Notes: generated by a model from the sequence alone, not told the origin. A stretch of DNA of 64,000 nucleotides from Intestinimonas sp. (GCA_022653075.1 JALCSB010000003.1:1-64000), one strand, 5' to 3'; shown: positions 1 to 9,811, counted from the first letter of the stretch. Made by a program: numbers and translations.

Positions 1-123
1 GCCACCGGTGGTCTGGCCCGCCTTATCGCGGACAGCACCAATTTGGTGGACGCGGTGGAAAGCCAGCTGGTCCTGGACGGCCTTCGGCTTTTATACCAGC
101 GCTACCGGGACGGGAAAAACTGA
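1..123 (+). CDS. coaX: Type III pantothenate kinase, C-terminal end (partial)
   Basis: The window opens inside this gene; only the last 40 residues and the TGA are present. The visible peptide has the ATGGLA motif followed by LIA, then a VD-x(7)[11 protein letters not shown] ending, which is the usual C-terminus of CoaX type III pantothenate kinases (acetate-kinase/Hsp70-like fold, first step of coenzyme A synthesis). The rest of the gene lies to the left of the window. A strong terminator follows 14 bases later. The call rests on motif recall over a short stretch, so it is good but not certain. Confidence 0.75.
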   Translation, partial: ATGGLARLIADSTNLVDAVESQLVLDGLRLLYQRYRDGKN

Positions 124-136
124 ACCCTAACTATAC

Positions 137-178
137 ACCGGGGCGGGCGTTTAAACCAGACGCCCGCCCCGGTTTTGT
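137..178 (+). terminator. Rho-independent terminator after coaX
   Basis: A 14-bp perfect GC-rich stem (137-150 with 160-173) is followed by a short T-rich run. It closes the transcript of the upstream partial gene. Confidence 0.85.
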
Positions 179-186
179 ATCCAGCT

Positions 187-220
187 AAAAAACAGCCCCG
201 GGCCGTTTGGCCCGGGGCTG
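187..220 (-). terminator. Rho-independent terminator of the SLH gene
   Basis: A 12-bp GC stem (193-204 with 209-220) with a 4-base loop is followed, on the minus strand, by six T (AAAAAA at 187-192 on plus). It sits 50 bases past the SLH gene stop. Confidence 0.88.
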
Positions 221-269
221 AAATGACTTTATATCATTTTTTCATGCACTGATCGTTAACTCCCGTTAA

Positions 270-2894
270 TCAGGGATTGGCGGTAACAACCAGCATCAGA
301 ATCTCGTTGTCATTATTCGCAATAATCGAAACGGTATCACCCGTATCGCAGCCGGCATCATTCAGCGCAGCGATCGGAGGATCGTCATCCGTGTCGGTAT
401 TGTCAATAGTCACCGTGCTGTCGATCACCTTATACTCCTCGCCATTATCAAGCACAACGGTGGTCTTAGGATCGTTCTGGACAACGCCGCTCACCGCAGC
501 CCCGCTAGTGGAACTCAGATCATAGGTGTCGTCACTGTTCTTAGTGAAGAGATACAGGTTATCCGCAGAATAGTCAGATCCGCCGTCAACCTTGATCATC
601 TCATTGTCGTCACTACCAGGCATGTAAACATAGGCCTCACGGTAATCACTGTAGGTGTTGCCCCACTTGTACAGGAACAGATGATCATCATTGTCGGTGC
701 TGGCGCTGACATCACTAAATGCAACGGCCTCTACCTTATCGCTGCTGCTCAGTGCAACACTGGCATCACCACTAACATTGGTGGACGGAGCCTGGTTATA
801 GCCGGTGTAGACATCAACGGAGTCAATGCTTGAGCCGTCATACTTAACATAGAAGAACACGGTGCTGGAAGACGCATAATAGGTGGGGTTGCTTCCAGTG
901 GAAGAAGTGTTCCCGTCATCATCAACCACCTCTGCAGGATCGGTGTAAGCAATCGAGGTCTTCTTCTTAGTGAAGCTAGAAACCGTACCCGTTACCGTGT
1001 TGGCAGCAGGGCTCAGCTTAACCTCATCCTTGGAATTGAGGCTGTAGGAAACAAGCGTATACACATTAGGAGTACTAGCAGAATCCGCAACTACATCCTC
1101 GTCACTGATAGTTTGTACGGTCAGTGTGCTGTCGTCGTTCACGTCATAGGTCTTGGTGGTGCCATCCTGCAGCACCAGCTTGACGCGGGCACTTTCAACA
1201 CCGCTGCCTTTATCGGCGCCCTTGACAAACGCATAGTTTCCAGCGGTCTCTTCCGAATCGCCCACAGCCACAATGTAGCCCTGCGCATCCAGATAGTAAG
1301 TGGAGTCGTTGTCCAGCTTGGTGCTGACACCCTGGTCAACAGCGGCATCCAGCTTAGAGGAGCAGACTTCAGCAGAGACATCATACTTGGTGCCATCCAC
1401 GGTCAGAGAAGTGGCCTTGTCGGAGCTATTATTCTTGTAAGCATCCAGGCTGCCGGTTACAGTCTTGGCAACCGCAACATGCAGCTTGCCGCCTGCGATC
1501 ATTGCAACGACATAGTCATTCTTGGCGACATCGTCGAAGCCGACCACATCATCCTCGTCAGTAAGTGCAAGTGAACCATAACCAGTGGCATCAACGGTAA
1601 TGGAACCGTCGTCCTTGGTGGAGTACTTCAGGACTTTAGCCAGGCCATAGTTATTCACCAAAACCATATCGACGTCGCCGTCGCCATCGCTATCGATGAA
1701 AATGCGCTCCTGGCCCTTGGTGCCGCTAGTGGTCTTGAAGCTGTTGTCAGAAACATCTTCGTCACCGGTTTTAACGGCATAGTTGTAATAAACGGGAGCA
1801 TCAAACTCAGAAGACCAGTCCAGATCGTTGTCATCCAGGACATCGTTAGGCTTGTCGCTGGAGTAATCATACACAACCTTGTTGTCAGAGTCCAGCATCA
1901 GGCTGCCCAGCACGGTGCCCTTCTTAGCGGAAGTAGCACTGGTGGTGGAAGGCTTGACATAGAAGGTGACCGCGCGACCCAGAACATCGGCGTCGCTGCT
2001 GATCTTGAAGGTTTCGACTTTGTCCTTATCGGTATTACCGTAGTTGTCCTGACCATCCTTATAGTTGGTAACCCGGACAAGCGTCTCACCGTCATCGGCG
2101 TTGGAGCCGAAGAGCTCGTCACTCTTGGTGGTACCGGCCAGCTTGGCATACTCGTTGCCAACCACGACGCCTTCCACCTTAACAGCGTTGAACTTGTCTT
2201 CCAGCATGGTCTTGTCGTCCTCGTCGTCCTTCAGAGTGGGCAGAGAACCGAGCTGACCATTGTTGGTGACCAGCGTGTAGTCATAGGTCACGATAACGGC
2301 GTTCAGGGCGTTGTAAACCATCTGAGCGGCATCGTCACGGGTCAGGCCAGCGCTGGTGGTGATGTCCATCTCATCATACAGGCCCTTCTGGTTGGCGCGG
2401 ACGTCAACAGCGGTAGCCCAGGTAGCACCGGTAAAGCCCTCGATGTCGGACTTGTAGCCCATAGCAACCAACAGCATCTTCGCAGCCTGCGTACCGGTTA
2501 CGGTAGCGTTAGGATTGAAATTGCCGGTGCCGTCACCAGCCACGATGCTCAAATTGGTGCAATATTCGATGTACGCAGCAGCCCAGTGGCTGGCGGTGTC
2601 CTTATAAGACACAGTGCCGGTAGCGCTGAGCTGAGGATCCTTGCCGCCGTTCAGGACGACGCAGATCATTTTTGCCATCTCGGCGCGGGTCACGATGCCG
2701 GTGGGATCAAAGGCACCGCTGTCTTTGCCGGCTACAACGCCCAGCTCGACCAGCGTGGAGACAGCCTCAGTGTGAGTGATTTCATCCGTATCGGAGAAAT
2801 CTTCCATGCTCGCAGCGCTGGCGCCCACAGCCAAAAGACCAACCATCATGGCAGCGGACAGAACCAGCGAAAGAGCACGCTTGAGGTTCTTCAT
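270..2894 (-). CDS. SLH-domain cell-surface protein
   Basis: An 874-residue exported surface protein. Residues 1-27 form a signal peptide (MKNLKRALSL start, hydrophobic core, AxA cleavage site near residue 27). Residues about 35-205 hold S-layer-homology repeats with the usual TRAEMAKM and GNFNPNATVT-type motifs, which in this family bind pyruvylated secondary cell-wall polymer. The remaining 650 residues are acidic, Asp/Ser/Thr-rich and of low complexity, typical of secreted beta-rich stalk or S-layer regions; I recognise no catalytic domain. The start is preceded by AAAGGAGG at a good distance. A promoter lies at 2960-2988 and a terminator follows at once, so the gene is monocistronic. Function beyond surface anchoring is unknown. 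Confidence 0.9.
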   Translation of the reverse strand: MKNLKRALSLVLSAAMMVGLLAVGASAASMEDFSDTDEITHTEAVSTLVELGVVAGKDSGAFDPTGIVTRAEMAKMICVVLNGGKDPQLSATGTVSYKDTASHWAAAYIEYCTNLSIVAGDGTGNFNPNATVTGTQAAKMLLVAMGYKSDIEGFTGATWATAVDVRANQKGLYDEMDITTSAGLTRDDAAQMVYNALNAVIVTYDYTLVTNNGQLGSLPTLKDDEDDKTMLEDKFNAVKVEGVVVGNEYAKLAGTTKSDELFGSNADDGETLVRVTNYKDGQDNYGNTDKDKVETFKISSDADVLGRAVTFYVKPSTTSATSAKKGTVLGSLMLDSDNKVVYDYSSDKPNDVLDDNDLDWSSEFDAPVYYNYAVKTGDEDVSDNSFKTTSGTKGQERIFIDSDGDGDVDMVLVNNYGLAKVLKYSTKDDGSITVDATGYGSLALTDEDDVVGFDDVAKNDYVVAMIAGGKLHVAVAKTVTGSLDAYKNNSSDKATSLTVDGTKYDVSAEVCSSKLDAAVDQGVSTKLDNDSTYYLDAQGYIVAVGDSEETAGNYAFVKGADKGSGVESARVKLVLQDGTTKTYDVNDDSTLTVQTISDEDVVADSASTPNVYTLVSYSLNSKDEVKLSPAANTVTGTVSSFTKKKTSIAYTDPAEVVDDDGNTSSTGSNPTYYASSSTVFFYVKYDGSSIDSVDVYTGYNQAPSTNVSGDASVALSSSDKVEAVAFSDVSASTDNDDHLFLYKWGNTYSDYREAYVYMPGSDDNEMIKVDGGSDYSADNLYLFTKNSDDTYDLSSTSGAAVSGVVQNDPKTTVVLDNGEEYKVIDSTVTIDNTDTDDDPPIAALNDAGCDTGDTVSIIANNDNEILMLVVTANP

Positions 2895-2959
2895 ATTAGG
2901 TTTTCCTCCTTTAAAATTTTGATCAGTTCGGACACAGTCCGTCCCAACCTCTGCATGAA

Positions 2960-2988
2960 ACTATATCGTCTTTTTTTCTCATCGTCAA
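2960..2988 (-). promoter_or_regulatory. SigA-type promoter of the SLH gene
   Basis: On the minus strand TTGACG (2983-2988) and TATAGT (2960-2965) are 17 bp apart. Transcription would start near 2953, giving a leader of about 60 bases before the SLH start codon. Confidence 0.7.
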
Positions 2989-3129
2989 GAGGACGGCGCC
3001 ATTTGTAACAGAACGGTAATAAAGTCCCGAGGGTGTTTCTTTCCGGCGGCGGGCTTTCTTTGTGCAACCTGTCCATTCCATGCACCGGCGGCATACGACA
3101 TATTGTACAGCCCTTTTACAAGGCAACAG

Positions 3130-3158
3130 TGGATATTTCCTCCGCCCTGTGTTATAAT
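3130..3158 (+). promoter_or_regulatory. Extended -10 promoter for the kinase/MATE operon
   Basis: A consensus TATAAT at 3153-3158 is preceded by TGT (extended -10). The -35 at 3130-3135 (TGGATA) is weak, with a 17-bp spacer. It lies 70 bases before the start codon at 3230. Confidence 0.55.
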
Positions 3159-3229
3159 TCGTATGCTTACTATTGGGGCTGCTAATTTTGTGCGGCCCCG
3201 CGATTTTCTTTTCAGGAGGCAGACCTATT

Positions 3230-3823
3230 ATGTCATTACCCGTACTCACCATTGGCCGTGAGTTCGGCTCCGGCGGGCGCATCATCGCCCGGAAAGTAGC
3301 CGAGGCCCTTCAGATCCCTTTTTACGACCGCGCTTTGATTAGCATGGCCGCAGAGGAAACCGGCCTCTCCGAAGACTATGTTCGGGAAACCGAGCAGAAA
3401 CCCACCGCCAGCTTTCTCTATAATCTTTATATGAGTACGCAGAATCTTCCCATCAGCGATCAGGTGTTTCTGGCCCAGTCCGACGTCATCCGTCAGGTGG
3501 CCGCAAAAGGCCCCTGTGTCATCGTGGGCCGCGGCGCCGATTATGTTCTGCGGGACCAGGCCGGCTGCCGCAATCTTTTTATCCACGCCCCGCTGGAGCA
3601 GCGGATTGAACGGGCCAGGACGGTTTATCAGGTGGCCGCCACAAATTACAAAGCCTTTGTCCTGCGGGAGGACAAGCGCCGCGCCGTCTACTACTCCCGT
3701 TACACCGGTCAGGTCTGGGGCAAGGTCCAGAACTACGACCTGACGATAAACAGCGGCCTAGGACTGGATACCGCCACCGAGCTGATTTGCAGTCTGGCCC
3801 AGAAGGAGGATGCGCATGAGTGA
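3230..3823 (+). CDS. Cytidylate kinase-like family protein
   Basis: A 197-residue P-loop protein of the cytidylate-kinase-2 group. The N-terminus VLTIGREFGSGG is the modified phosphate-binding loop (GREFGSGGR in place of the usual GxxGxGKS), followed by the paired basic and YDR motifs of the family and a C-terminal lid region rich in Arg. These proteins are predicted nucleotide kinases, often found beside transporters; the substrate is not established. I chose the ATG at 3230 because AGGAGG lies 8 bases before it; longer in-frame starts lack a ribosome-binding site. It overlaps the MATE gene by 8 bases, implying a two-gene operon. Confidence 0.85.
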   Translation: MSLPVLTIGREFGSGGRIIARKVAEALQIPFYDRALISMAAEETGLSEDYVRETEQKPTASFLYNLYMSTQNLPISDQVFLAQSDVIRQVAAKGPCVIVGRGADYVLRDQAGCRNLFIHAPLEQRIERARTVYQVAATNYKAFVLREDKRRAVYYSRYTGQVWGKVQNYDLTINSGLGLDTATELICSLAQKEDAHE

Positions 3824-5207
3824 GGCTTCTTCTCATCTCCGCGAAAATAAAATGGGTGTCATGCCCATTAACCGCCTGCTGATCTCCATGTCGCTTCCCA
3901 TGATGATCTCCATGCTGGTGCAGGCGCTTTATAATGTAGTGGATAGTATTTTTGTGTCCTATATCAGTGAAAACGCACTCACCGCCGTCTCATTGGCCTT
4001 TCCTGTTCAGAGTCTGATGGTTTCCGTATGCGTGGGTACCGGTGTCGGCATCAATGCAGCGCTCTCCAAAAGCTTGGGGGAAAAGGACTTTGAGGCCGCC
4101 AACAGGTGCGCCAATAACGGCCTTTTCCTCGCTCTGCTCAGCTTTCTGGTTTTTGCCGTGCTGGGCGGCCTATTTTCCCGGCCCTACTTCATGCTTCAGA
4201 CCGATATCACTGATATTGTGGACCTCGGCACTACCTACCTTACCATCTGCACCGTCTTTTGCTTCGGCATGATGTTTCAGGTTACCCTGAACCGCCTGCT
4301 GCAGTCCACCGGTCAGACCTTCTATATCATGTTCACGCAGGGCCTGGGCGCGATCGTCAATATCGTTTTCGACCCTTTGCTTATTTTCGGTATCGGCCCT
4401 TTTCCCCGACTTGGGATGACCGGTGCCGCCATTGCCACGGTCATTGGTCAAATTACCGGCTGCAGCCTTTCCCTGTTTTTCAATTTAACAAAAAATCATG
4501 AAATTCATCTGGCTGTCCGCGGTTTCCGGCCCCACGGTCCCACCATCCGGCGCATCTACGCCGTGGGCTTTCCTTCCATCATCCTTGCTTCCATCGGCTC
4601 TGTGATGACCTTCGCCATTAACCGCATTCTGCTGGCCTTTTCCACCACAGCCGCTGCCGTATTCGGCATTTACTTCAAACTGCAAAGCTTCGTGTTTATG
4701 CCGGTGTTCGGGCTGAACAACGGAATGGTGCCTATTATAGCCTATAACTACGGTGCCCGGAAAAAAAGCCGCATGGTTCACACCATTCGGCTGAGTATAC
4801 TGTATGCCGTCTGCATTATGGCCCTGGGTACGGCATTGTTCTGGCTTATCCCGGACCGGCTTTTGGGCCTGTTCAACGCCTCAAGCGCTTTGCTCGCCAT
4901 CGGCGTACCCGCCCTGCGCACCATCAGCCTCAGCTTTATCCTGGCGGCGTTCGGCATTATCACCTCCTCCACCTGTCAGGCCGTGGGCCATGGCATGCTT
5001 AGTATGTCGGTATCCGTAGTGCGGCAACTGCTGGCCATTATACCCGCAGCTTACCTGCTGGCCCATTTTTTCGGTCTGAACGCCGTGTGGTGGGCCTTTC
5101 CAATCGCCGAGGTGTTCTCCTTCGCACTCTCCGCTTTCTATATGCGGTATATCTACCGAAGCGTAATTGAGCCATTGGAAGAGTTAAAACCACTTCCAAG
5201 CGAATAA
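3816..5207 (+). CDS. MATE family efflux transporter
   Basis: A 463-residue polytopic membrane protein with about 12 hydrophobic helices. The opening PINRLLISMSLPMMISMLVQ and the NVVDSIFVS segment are typical of MATE exporters of the DinF/NorM superfamily, which expel cationic drugs or metabolites in exchange for Na+ or H+. The second half repeats the pattern (FGIYFKLQSFVFMPVFGLNNG). The start at 3816 is preferred over an ATG at 3810, which would touch the AGAAGGAGG ribosome-binding site (3801-3809). The gene overlaps the upstream kinase-like gene, so translation is probably coupled. The substrate cannot be read from sequence. Confidence 0.92.
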   Translation: MSEASSHLRENKMGVMPINRLLISMSLPMMISMLVQALYNVVDSIFVSYISENALTAVSLAFPVQSLMVSVCVGTGVGINAALSKSLGEKDFEAANRCANNGLFLALLSFLVFAVLGGLFSRPYFMLQTDITDIVDLGTTYLTICTVFCFGMMFQVTLNRLLQSTGQTFYIMFTQGLGAIVNIVFDPLLIFGIGPFPRLGMTGAAIATVIGQITGCSLSLFFNLTKNHEIHLAVRGFRPHGPTIRRIYAVGFPSIILASIGSVMTFAINRILLAFSTTAAAVFGIYFKLQSFVFMPVFGLNNGMVPIIAYNYGARKKSRMVHTIRLSILYAVCIMALGTALFWLIPDRLLGLFNASSALLAIGVPALRTISLSFILAAFGIITSSTCQAVGHGMLSMSVSVVRQLLAIIPAAYLLAHFFGLNAVWWAFPIAEVFSFALSAFYMRYIYRSVIEPLEELKPLPSE

Positions 5208-5236
5208 AAATGCCCCTCAAGGTAATGAAGTGATAA

Positions 5237-5270
5237 AAAGATGGCAGGTACAAAAGTATCTGCCATCTTT
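5237..5270. terminator. Bidirectional terminator between MATE and rubrerythrin genes
   Basis: An 11-bp stem (5237-5247 with 5260-5270) has T-rich tracts on both outer sides, so it can stop the plus-strand MATE transcript and the minus-strand rubrerythrin transcript. Confidence 0.75.
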
Positions 5271-5295
5271 ATTATGCTAATACGCTGTGTTTTTC

Positions 5296-5898
5296 TCATA
5301 GACCTGTCTGCTCGATAAACTTCATGCGGATAAAAAAGCCCTGTCCGTGCTTACAAACCGGACACAGCGCGGGCGCTATAGCTGCGTTCACTATATGGCC
5401 GCAGTTAAGGCACATCCAGCGGGTCTCCCCCTCTGATACAAACAGACGGTCCTGTTCGACCAGCTCGGCAAATCGGCTGAACCTTTCGCTGTGGACCCGC
5501 TCTACCGCTGCTATGTCGGAGAAAAACTTGGACACCTCCGGGAACCCTTCCTCCCTGGCCATATCAGCAAATGCCGGATAGACCTTTTCTCCCTCCTCAA
5601 GCTCGTTATGCCGGGCGGCCTTCAGGTGTTCCAGGATACCGGAGTAAAGGTCTACCGGATAGGCCCCGTCCACACGGATGTTCTCCCCGGAACACTGGGC
5701 CAGCAGGTCATAGTAGATCTTACCGTGGGCGCGCTCCTGGTCGGCAGTAAAGAGAAACACCCGCTCTACCACTGCCAGTCCCTTGGTGCGGGCCAACCCT
5801 GCGGCAAACGTATACCGGTTGCGCGCCTGGCTCTCTCCCGCAAAGGCCCGCATCAGATTCTCTTTGGTCTTGCTCTGCGCAAACTCAACGGACATCAT
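5296..5898 (-). CDS. rbr: Rubrerythrin
   Basis: A 200-residue non-haem di-iron protein that reduces hydrogen peroxide in anaerobes. The four-helix ferritin-like domain (residues 1-145) shows the iron-binding Glu and ExxH motifs (FAGESQARNRY; DQERAHGKIYY; NELEEGEKVYP; AAVERVHSERF). Residues 160-190 form a rubredoxin-like domain with two Cys pairs (CLNCG and CPVC). The order is the classical rubrerythrin one. Two adjacent ATG codons occur at the start; AGGAG lies upstream. It is a single gene between terminators, consistent with a separately regulated oxidative-stress gene; no operator was identified. Confidence 0.93.
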   Translation of the reverse strand: MMSVEFAQSKTKENLMRAFAGESQARNRYTFAAGLARTKGLAVVERVFLFTADQERAHGKIYYDLLAQCSGENIRVDGAYPVDLYSGILEHLKAARHNELEEGEKVYPAFADMAREEGFPEVSKFFSDIAAVERVHSERFSRFAELVEQDRLFVSEGETRWMCLNCGHIVNAAIAPALCPVCKHGQGFFIRMKFIEQTGL

Positions 5899-5953
5899 AC
5901 ATCACTCCTGTTTTATCAGATGGGCTTAGTATGTCCCCGTTCTGGAAAAAGAT

Positions 5954-5977
5954 AAGGGGGCCGTGTCCGGCCCCCTT
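5954..5977 (-). terminator. Terminator after icd
   Basis: A stem of GGGGGCCG and CGGCCCCC extended by two A-T pairs (5954-5977, 4-base loop). On the minus strand it is followed by a T-rich stretch (TTATCTTTTT). It also has T on the plus side and may work both ways. Confidence 0.65.
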
Positions 5978-5985
5978 TTTTGCAG

Positions 5986-7203
5986 TTATGCGTTGCGGAA
6001 CTTTTCAAATTCATCGCGGATGGCACAGAGGAAGGCACGGCTGTTCACCGTCCGGGCGGGTACATCGCCCTCCCATAGGCTGGTCAAATCCTTGGTCATG
6101 GTGCCGCCCTCAATGGTGGCGATGGATGCCTTTTCCATATTGTCCGCGAAGGCTATAAGCGCCGGAATGGCGTCCAGCTCACCTCGTTTCCGCAGGGCAC
6201 CGGTCCATGCAAACAACGTGGCCATGGGGTTGGTGGAGGTCTCCTGTCCCTTCAGGTACTGATAATAGTGGCGGGTGACGGTGCCATGGGCCGCCTCGTA
6301 CTCATATTTTCCGCTGGGGGAAACCAGCACGGAGGTCATCATGGCCAGGGAACCGAAAGCGGTGGAAACCATATCGCTCATCACGTCGCCATCATAGTTC
6401 TTACAGGCCCAGATAAAGCCGCCCTGCGAGCGGACTACGCGGGCCACCGCATCGTCGATCAGCGTGTAGAAATACTCGATCCCCAACTTTTTAAACTGCT
6501 CCGCGTACTCCTTCTCAAAAATCTCCGCAAAGATATCCTTGAACCGGTGATCGTACTTCTTGGAGATTGTGTCCTTTGTGGCAAACCACAGGTCCTGTCT
6601 GCTGGCAATGGCGTATCGGAAACAGGAATGCGCAAAAGAAGTAATGGAGGCATCGGTATTATACTGGCCTTGAAGCACACCGGGGCCGGCAAAGTCGAAG
6701 ATCGTATGCCGCGTCTCGGTCCCGTCGGCGGCAGTAAACACCAGCTCGGCTTTGCCGGGGCCTTCCGCCCGGTGCTCCACACATTTATAAACATCACCGT
6801 AGGCGTGACGGGCAATGGTGATGGGTGCCTTCCAGTTCTTCACCACCGGGGAAATGCCCTTGACCATAATGGGCGCACGGAACACGGTACCGTCCAGAAT
6901 GGCGCGGATGGTCCCGTTAGGTGATTTCCACATCTGGGAGAGCTTATATTCCTCCACCCGCTGAGCGTTTGGCGTGATTGTAGCACACTTGACGCCTACA
7001 CCATATTGCTCGATAGCATGGGCGGAGTCGATGGTTACCTGATCACGAGTGCGCTCCCGCTCGGGCAGGCCCAGATCAAAATAGAGGGTATTCAGCTCAA
7101 TATAGGGCTTCAGCAAAATCTCTTTAATATCGCTCCACAGAATACGGGTCATTTCGTCCCCATCCAGCTCTACCAGTGGGGTAGTCATTTTGATTTTTTC
7201 CAT
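5986..7203 (-). CDS. icd: NADP-dependent isocitrate dehydrogenase
   Basis: A 405-residue enzyme that oxidises isocitrate to 2-oxoglutarate with NADP+, supplying glutamate precursors and NADPH. Sequence features are the start [15 protein letters not shown], the substrate-loop SPNGTIR, the metal-binding DDAVARVV and YDGDVMSD, and the AHGTVTRH cofactor motif. Length and motifs place it in the eukaryote-like homodimeric subfamily rather than the E. coli type. The ATG at 7203 follows AAGGAGG; a TTG further up (7224) lacks a ribosome-binding site. It stands alone, with a terminator downstream. Confidence 0.95.
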   Translation of the reverse strand: MEKIKMTTPLVELDGDEMTRILWSDIKEILLKPYIELNTLYFDLGLPERERTRDQVTIDSAHAIEQYGVGVKCATITPNAQRVEEYKLSQMWKSPNGTIRAILDGTVFRAPIMVKGISPVVKNWKAPITIARHAYGDVYKCVEHRAEGPGKAELVFTAADGTETRHTIFDFAGPGVLQGQYNTDASITSFAHSCFRYAIASRQDLWFATKDTISKKYDHRFKDIFAEIFEKEYAEQFKKLGIEYFYTLIDDAVARVVRSQGGFIWACKNYDGDVMSDMVSTAFGSLAMMTSVLVSPSGKYEYEAAHGTVTRHYYQYLKGQETSTNPMATLFAWTGALRKRGELDAIPALIAFADNMEKASIATIEGGTMTKDLTSLWEGDVPARTVNSRAFLCAIRDEFEKFRNA

Positions 7204-7521
7204 ATCGGGACCTCCTTGGCGCAAAGCTTACTTCGCCTTGACAAAGTTTGTTGTTATTATATGCGCATAAGGGATAAAAAGCAAGAAAAAGAGGCACAGT
7301 GAGGCTTGAAAAGTCCCTGTACCCATAGTAATCCCAGCATCCGGCGCGAAAAGCGCGCCCCGGAATGCCTTACAGCATTTCGGGGCGCATAGTTTGCAAA
7401 GAGAGAGGAGGGGAGGAGTAAGAATTGGCGTGTATATTGTTTGTAAGCGGTCCTTACGTATATTAAGATACCATAGTGCAGGAAAAAGTGATGGACAGAT
7501 TTATAACTTGCTGTGAACTTT
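7204..7521. other. Non-coding gap with a hairpin after the split GH18 gene
   Basis: No convincing gene. A 14-bp stem with one G-U pair (7355-7368 with 7375-7388) is followed on the minus strand by GCTTTTCGCG; it may terminate the split GH18 gene that ends at 7522. The rest holds the icd upstream region. Confidence 0.5.
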
Positions 7522-7976
7522 TTATGAACGCTGTCCGGTTACGGCCGCTCCGGGGCGGATTCGGTACATGCTGTCCAGCACCAGCCAGTTCTGAGGGAAG
7601 GGCCGCATGACGTTCCAGTAACCCGCCCCATCCAAGCCATATTCATCAATGAGCGCCAGCTTGGCCTGCACGCTGCGGGCGTCCTCAAACCAAACCTCAT
7701 GCTCCGTTCCCCGCTCATCTCGATACCGAAACCACGGGGATTGAGCGGTCTCGTCATATTCAATGGAGACCCCATATCGGCGCGCCAGTGACACCGCATA
7801 CCGATTAGAAATGGAAGTTGCTTTTGTAACGCCCTGCTGGTAGGGTAACGGCCAGTCATAGCCATAGTTAGGCATTCCAAGCCACAGCTTTTCCACCGGA
7901 ATTTCCGTCCGGGCGTATTCCACCACCCGCCGGACATTGGGCAGCGGGGCAACGGCCATAGGCGGACCATATGTAT
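7522..7976 (-). CDS. LysM-GH18 glycosidase, 3' half of a gene split by the 6.4-kb element
   Basis: This fragment encodes the last 150 residues of a glycoside hydrolase family 18 domain. From the junction it reads YGPPMAVAPLPNVRRVVEYA, then WLGMPNYGYDW and the final DGAGYWNVMRPFPQNW, all standard in YaaH/SleL-type N-acetylglucosaminidases. It lacks LysM modules and the catalytic DxxDxE motif, which are in the 5' half at 14380-15237. Joining the halves across the 8-bp repeat keeps the frame and gives 434 residues, the normal length for the family. An internal ATG at 7959 exists but has no good ribosome-binding site, so independent expression is doubtful. Confidence 0.85.
7969..7976. repeat. attL of the 6.4-kb element
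   Basis: Left copy of ATATGTAT, where host GH18 coding sequence meets the element. The inner arm at 7981-7997 overlaps the recombinase stop codon. Confidence 0.8.
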
Positions 7977-7989
7977 CTCTACGTAGAAG

Positions 7990-9558
7990 TTATAGGTGAT
8001 CGGATTCAACGGAAACTCGCGGGAAAATATAGAGACGCATGTCGCTTTTTACCCAGCGCCCCCCTACCGACTTTTTGTAGATCACGCGGTTCAGGACTTC
8101 CTTCAGAAGCCGGTTGCGCTCCTGGGCGCTTTCGACGTCCCAGTAATTGTCCAGAATGTTCTGAATCTTCGGGATCAGGTTTTCCCTGTCCTCTGCCTCC
8201 GCACGCCGATGGTCCGCGTCATAACCGGCGGCAGTCAAGGCCCCCTGTGCCACCGTGATCTTATCGGCCAACAGCCGCGAACGCTCCAGAAAAACCTCCT
8301 GCGTATATACCCCCTGCTCCAGCAGATCGTAAAGCCGGTCCCGCTGCCGTTCCAGCGTGGCAACGGACTCCTCCAGGCGCGCCACCGCCCGGGCCGCAGT
8401 CCTGGCAGACCGCACATCCGCCGCCCTGTCCGGAGAACAGGAAATTCTGTACTGCTCCAGCCATGCGGCCAGACCGCGCAAAAGCTCATTCTCCACCACG
8501 TCCAGACGGCTGCTCACCGTACAGCACCCCGGCGTCGGGCAAGTCAGCGTCGGCCCCAGCTTACTCCCATGGGGAAGCTGCACCATGGACCGTCCACATA
8601 CGGAGCAGTATAGCAGGCCGGCCAGCGGATTTGCCACCGTCCGGTTACCTGGAATCGGCGCGTGGCTCCGACCAGCCCGAATACACTGCGCTGCTTTCCA
8701 GGTATTCGCGTCTATAATCCCCTCGTGCATTCCATTCGTGATCATAGCCGTATGATTCACCGGACAACTGGTTACCACTTCTCCCCCCACCATCCTGTGG
8801 GACAGCGGACGGTAAGCCCACCGGACATACCCGGCATACACGGGATTTTTTACAATGTCCCGCACGCTGCTGGCCGACCACCGTCCGCCGGAAGGCGCGG
8901 GTATCCCCTCCCTGTTGAGCTCATTTGCTATGATAAAGCTGCCCATGGGCCGGTCAAGTCCCACGGTATATAGGTGGAAAATGCGCCGAACCACGTCCGC
9001 CTCCGACGGGATCTCCCGCAGGGAATAGCCGCGCTGGCGAGGCAACTTGTACTTTTCATACCCATAAGGCGCCGTACCCGCGATATACTTACCCTCTTTG
9101 AGCGATGCCATGCGGCCGCGCTGGAGCCGGCGCTTGATCGCTTTGTATTCCCTTCTGGACATAAACAGGCCGAACTCAAAGTACTCCTCGTCAGACTCGT
9201 CCGCCGGGTCATAGATTTTATCCGGCGTGATGATCTTGGTGCCGGTATATTGAAACGTCTCCGCCACCACGCCCTGGTCCCGGGTGTTGCCACGGGCCAG
9301 ACGGGGAACCTCCATCACCAGCACACCGGCGTACTCCCCCGTCTCCACGGTCTCCAGCAGCTTCTGCATCTCCGGGCGTTCCGCGATGGTGTCGCCGCTG
9401 ACGACTTCCTCAAAGATACCCGCAATGGGCAGGTGCATTCGCTCCGCCAGGGCCAGCAGCGCGTCCCGGTGCCGCTGGAGGGTGTCATGCACTCCGGTAG
9501 CCAGCTCCAGATCCTGGTCCTTGCGCGACTTGCGCAGGTAGATTAGATATTTGCTCAT
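7990..9558 (-). CDS. Large serine recombinase (site-specific integrase/excisionase)
   Basis: A 522-residue recombinase of the large serine family. The N-terminal resolvase domain has the YLRKS motif with the nucleophile at Ser11, followed by ERPEMQKLL and the VPRLARG loop. Next come the recombinase domain (GTAPYGYEKY; NREGIPAPSGGRWSASSVRDIVKNPVYAGY), a zinc-ribbon (CSVCGRSM with a second Cys pair) and a C-terminal coiled coil. It would catalyse integration and excision of the 6.4-kb element; its stop codon lies in the left attachment arm. The ATG at 9558 follows GGGGTGG; longer starts have no ribosome-binding site. It is transcribed in the same direction as the split gene, as the recombinase of skin-like elements often is. 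Confidence 0.93.
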   Translation of the reverse strand: MSKYLIYLRKSRKDQDLELATGVHDTLQRHRDALLALAERMHLPIAGIFEEVVSGDTIAERPEMQKLLETVETGEYAGVLVMEVPRLARGNTRDQGVVAETFQYTGTKIITPDKIYDPADESDEEYFEFGLFMSRREYKAIKRRLQRGRMASLKEGKYIAGTAPYGYEKYKLPRQRGYSLREIPSEADVVRRIFHLYTVGLDRPMGSFIIANELNREGIPAPSGGRWSASSVRDIVKNPVYAGYVRWAYRPLSHRMVGGEVVTSCPVNHTAMITNGMHEGIIDANTWKAAQCIRAGRSHAPIPGNRTVANPLAGLLYCSVCGRSMVQLPHGSKLGPTLTCPTPGCCTVSSRLDVVENELLRGLAAWLEQYRISCSPDRAADVRSARTAARAVARLEESVATLERQRDRLYDLLEQGVYTQEVFLERSRLLADKITVAQGALTAAGYDADHRRAEAEDRENLIPKIQNILDNYWDVESAQERNRLLKEVLNRVIYKKSVGGRWVKSDMRLYIFPRVSVESDHL

Positions 9559-9811
9559 GGGCCACCCCATCTTAAAATTTTCCCCTGTATAAAGGCCATA
9601 GCGCCAGCCTCCCCCGGTGTCCAAGTTGGACCCCCATAATTTTGGCGGGTAAACTATCTTCCCTCCCGGTACAAGCCATTTTCTGTGCACAGCAAAAGCG
9701 GGGCTCCGGGTGGAAAGGAACACGCCGCCATGAGCGCACAGAGAAAAAATCCCAGTCTAGTACATGCATATGAGGGGGCGACAAGGAAAATTATTAAAAG
9801 GAGGTAACCAA

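Noticed and set aside
1113-1574. Open frame of 153 codons on the plus strand inside the SLH gene
   Set aside because: Antisense shadow of the Asp/Ser-rich SLH coding sequence; no ribosome-binding site and no recognisable motif.
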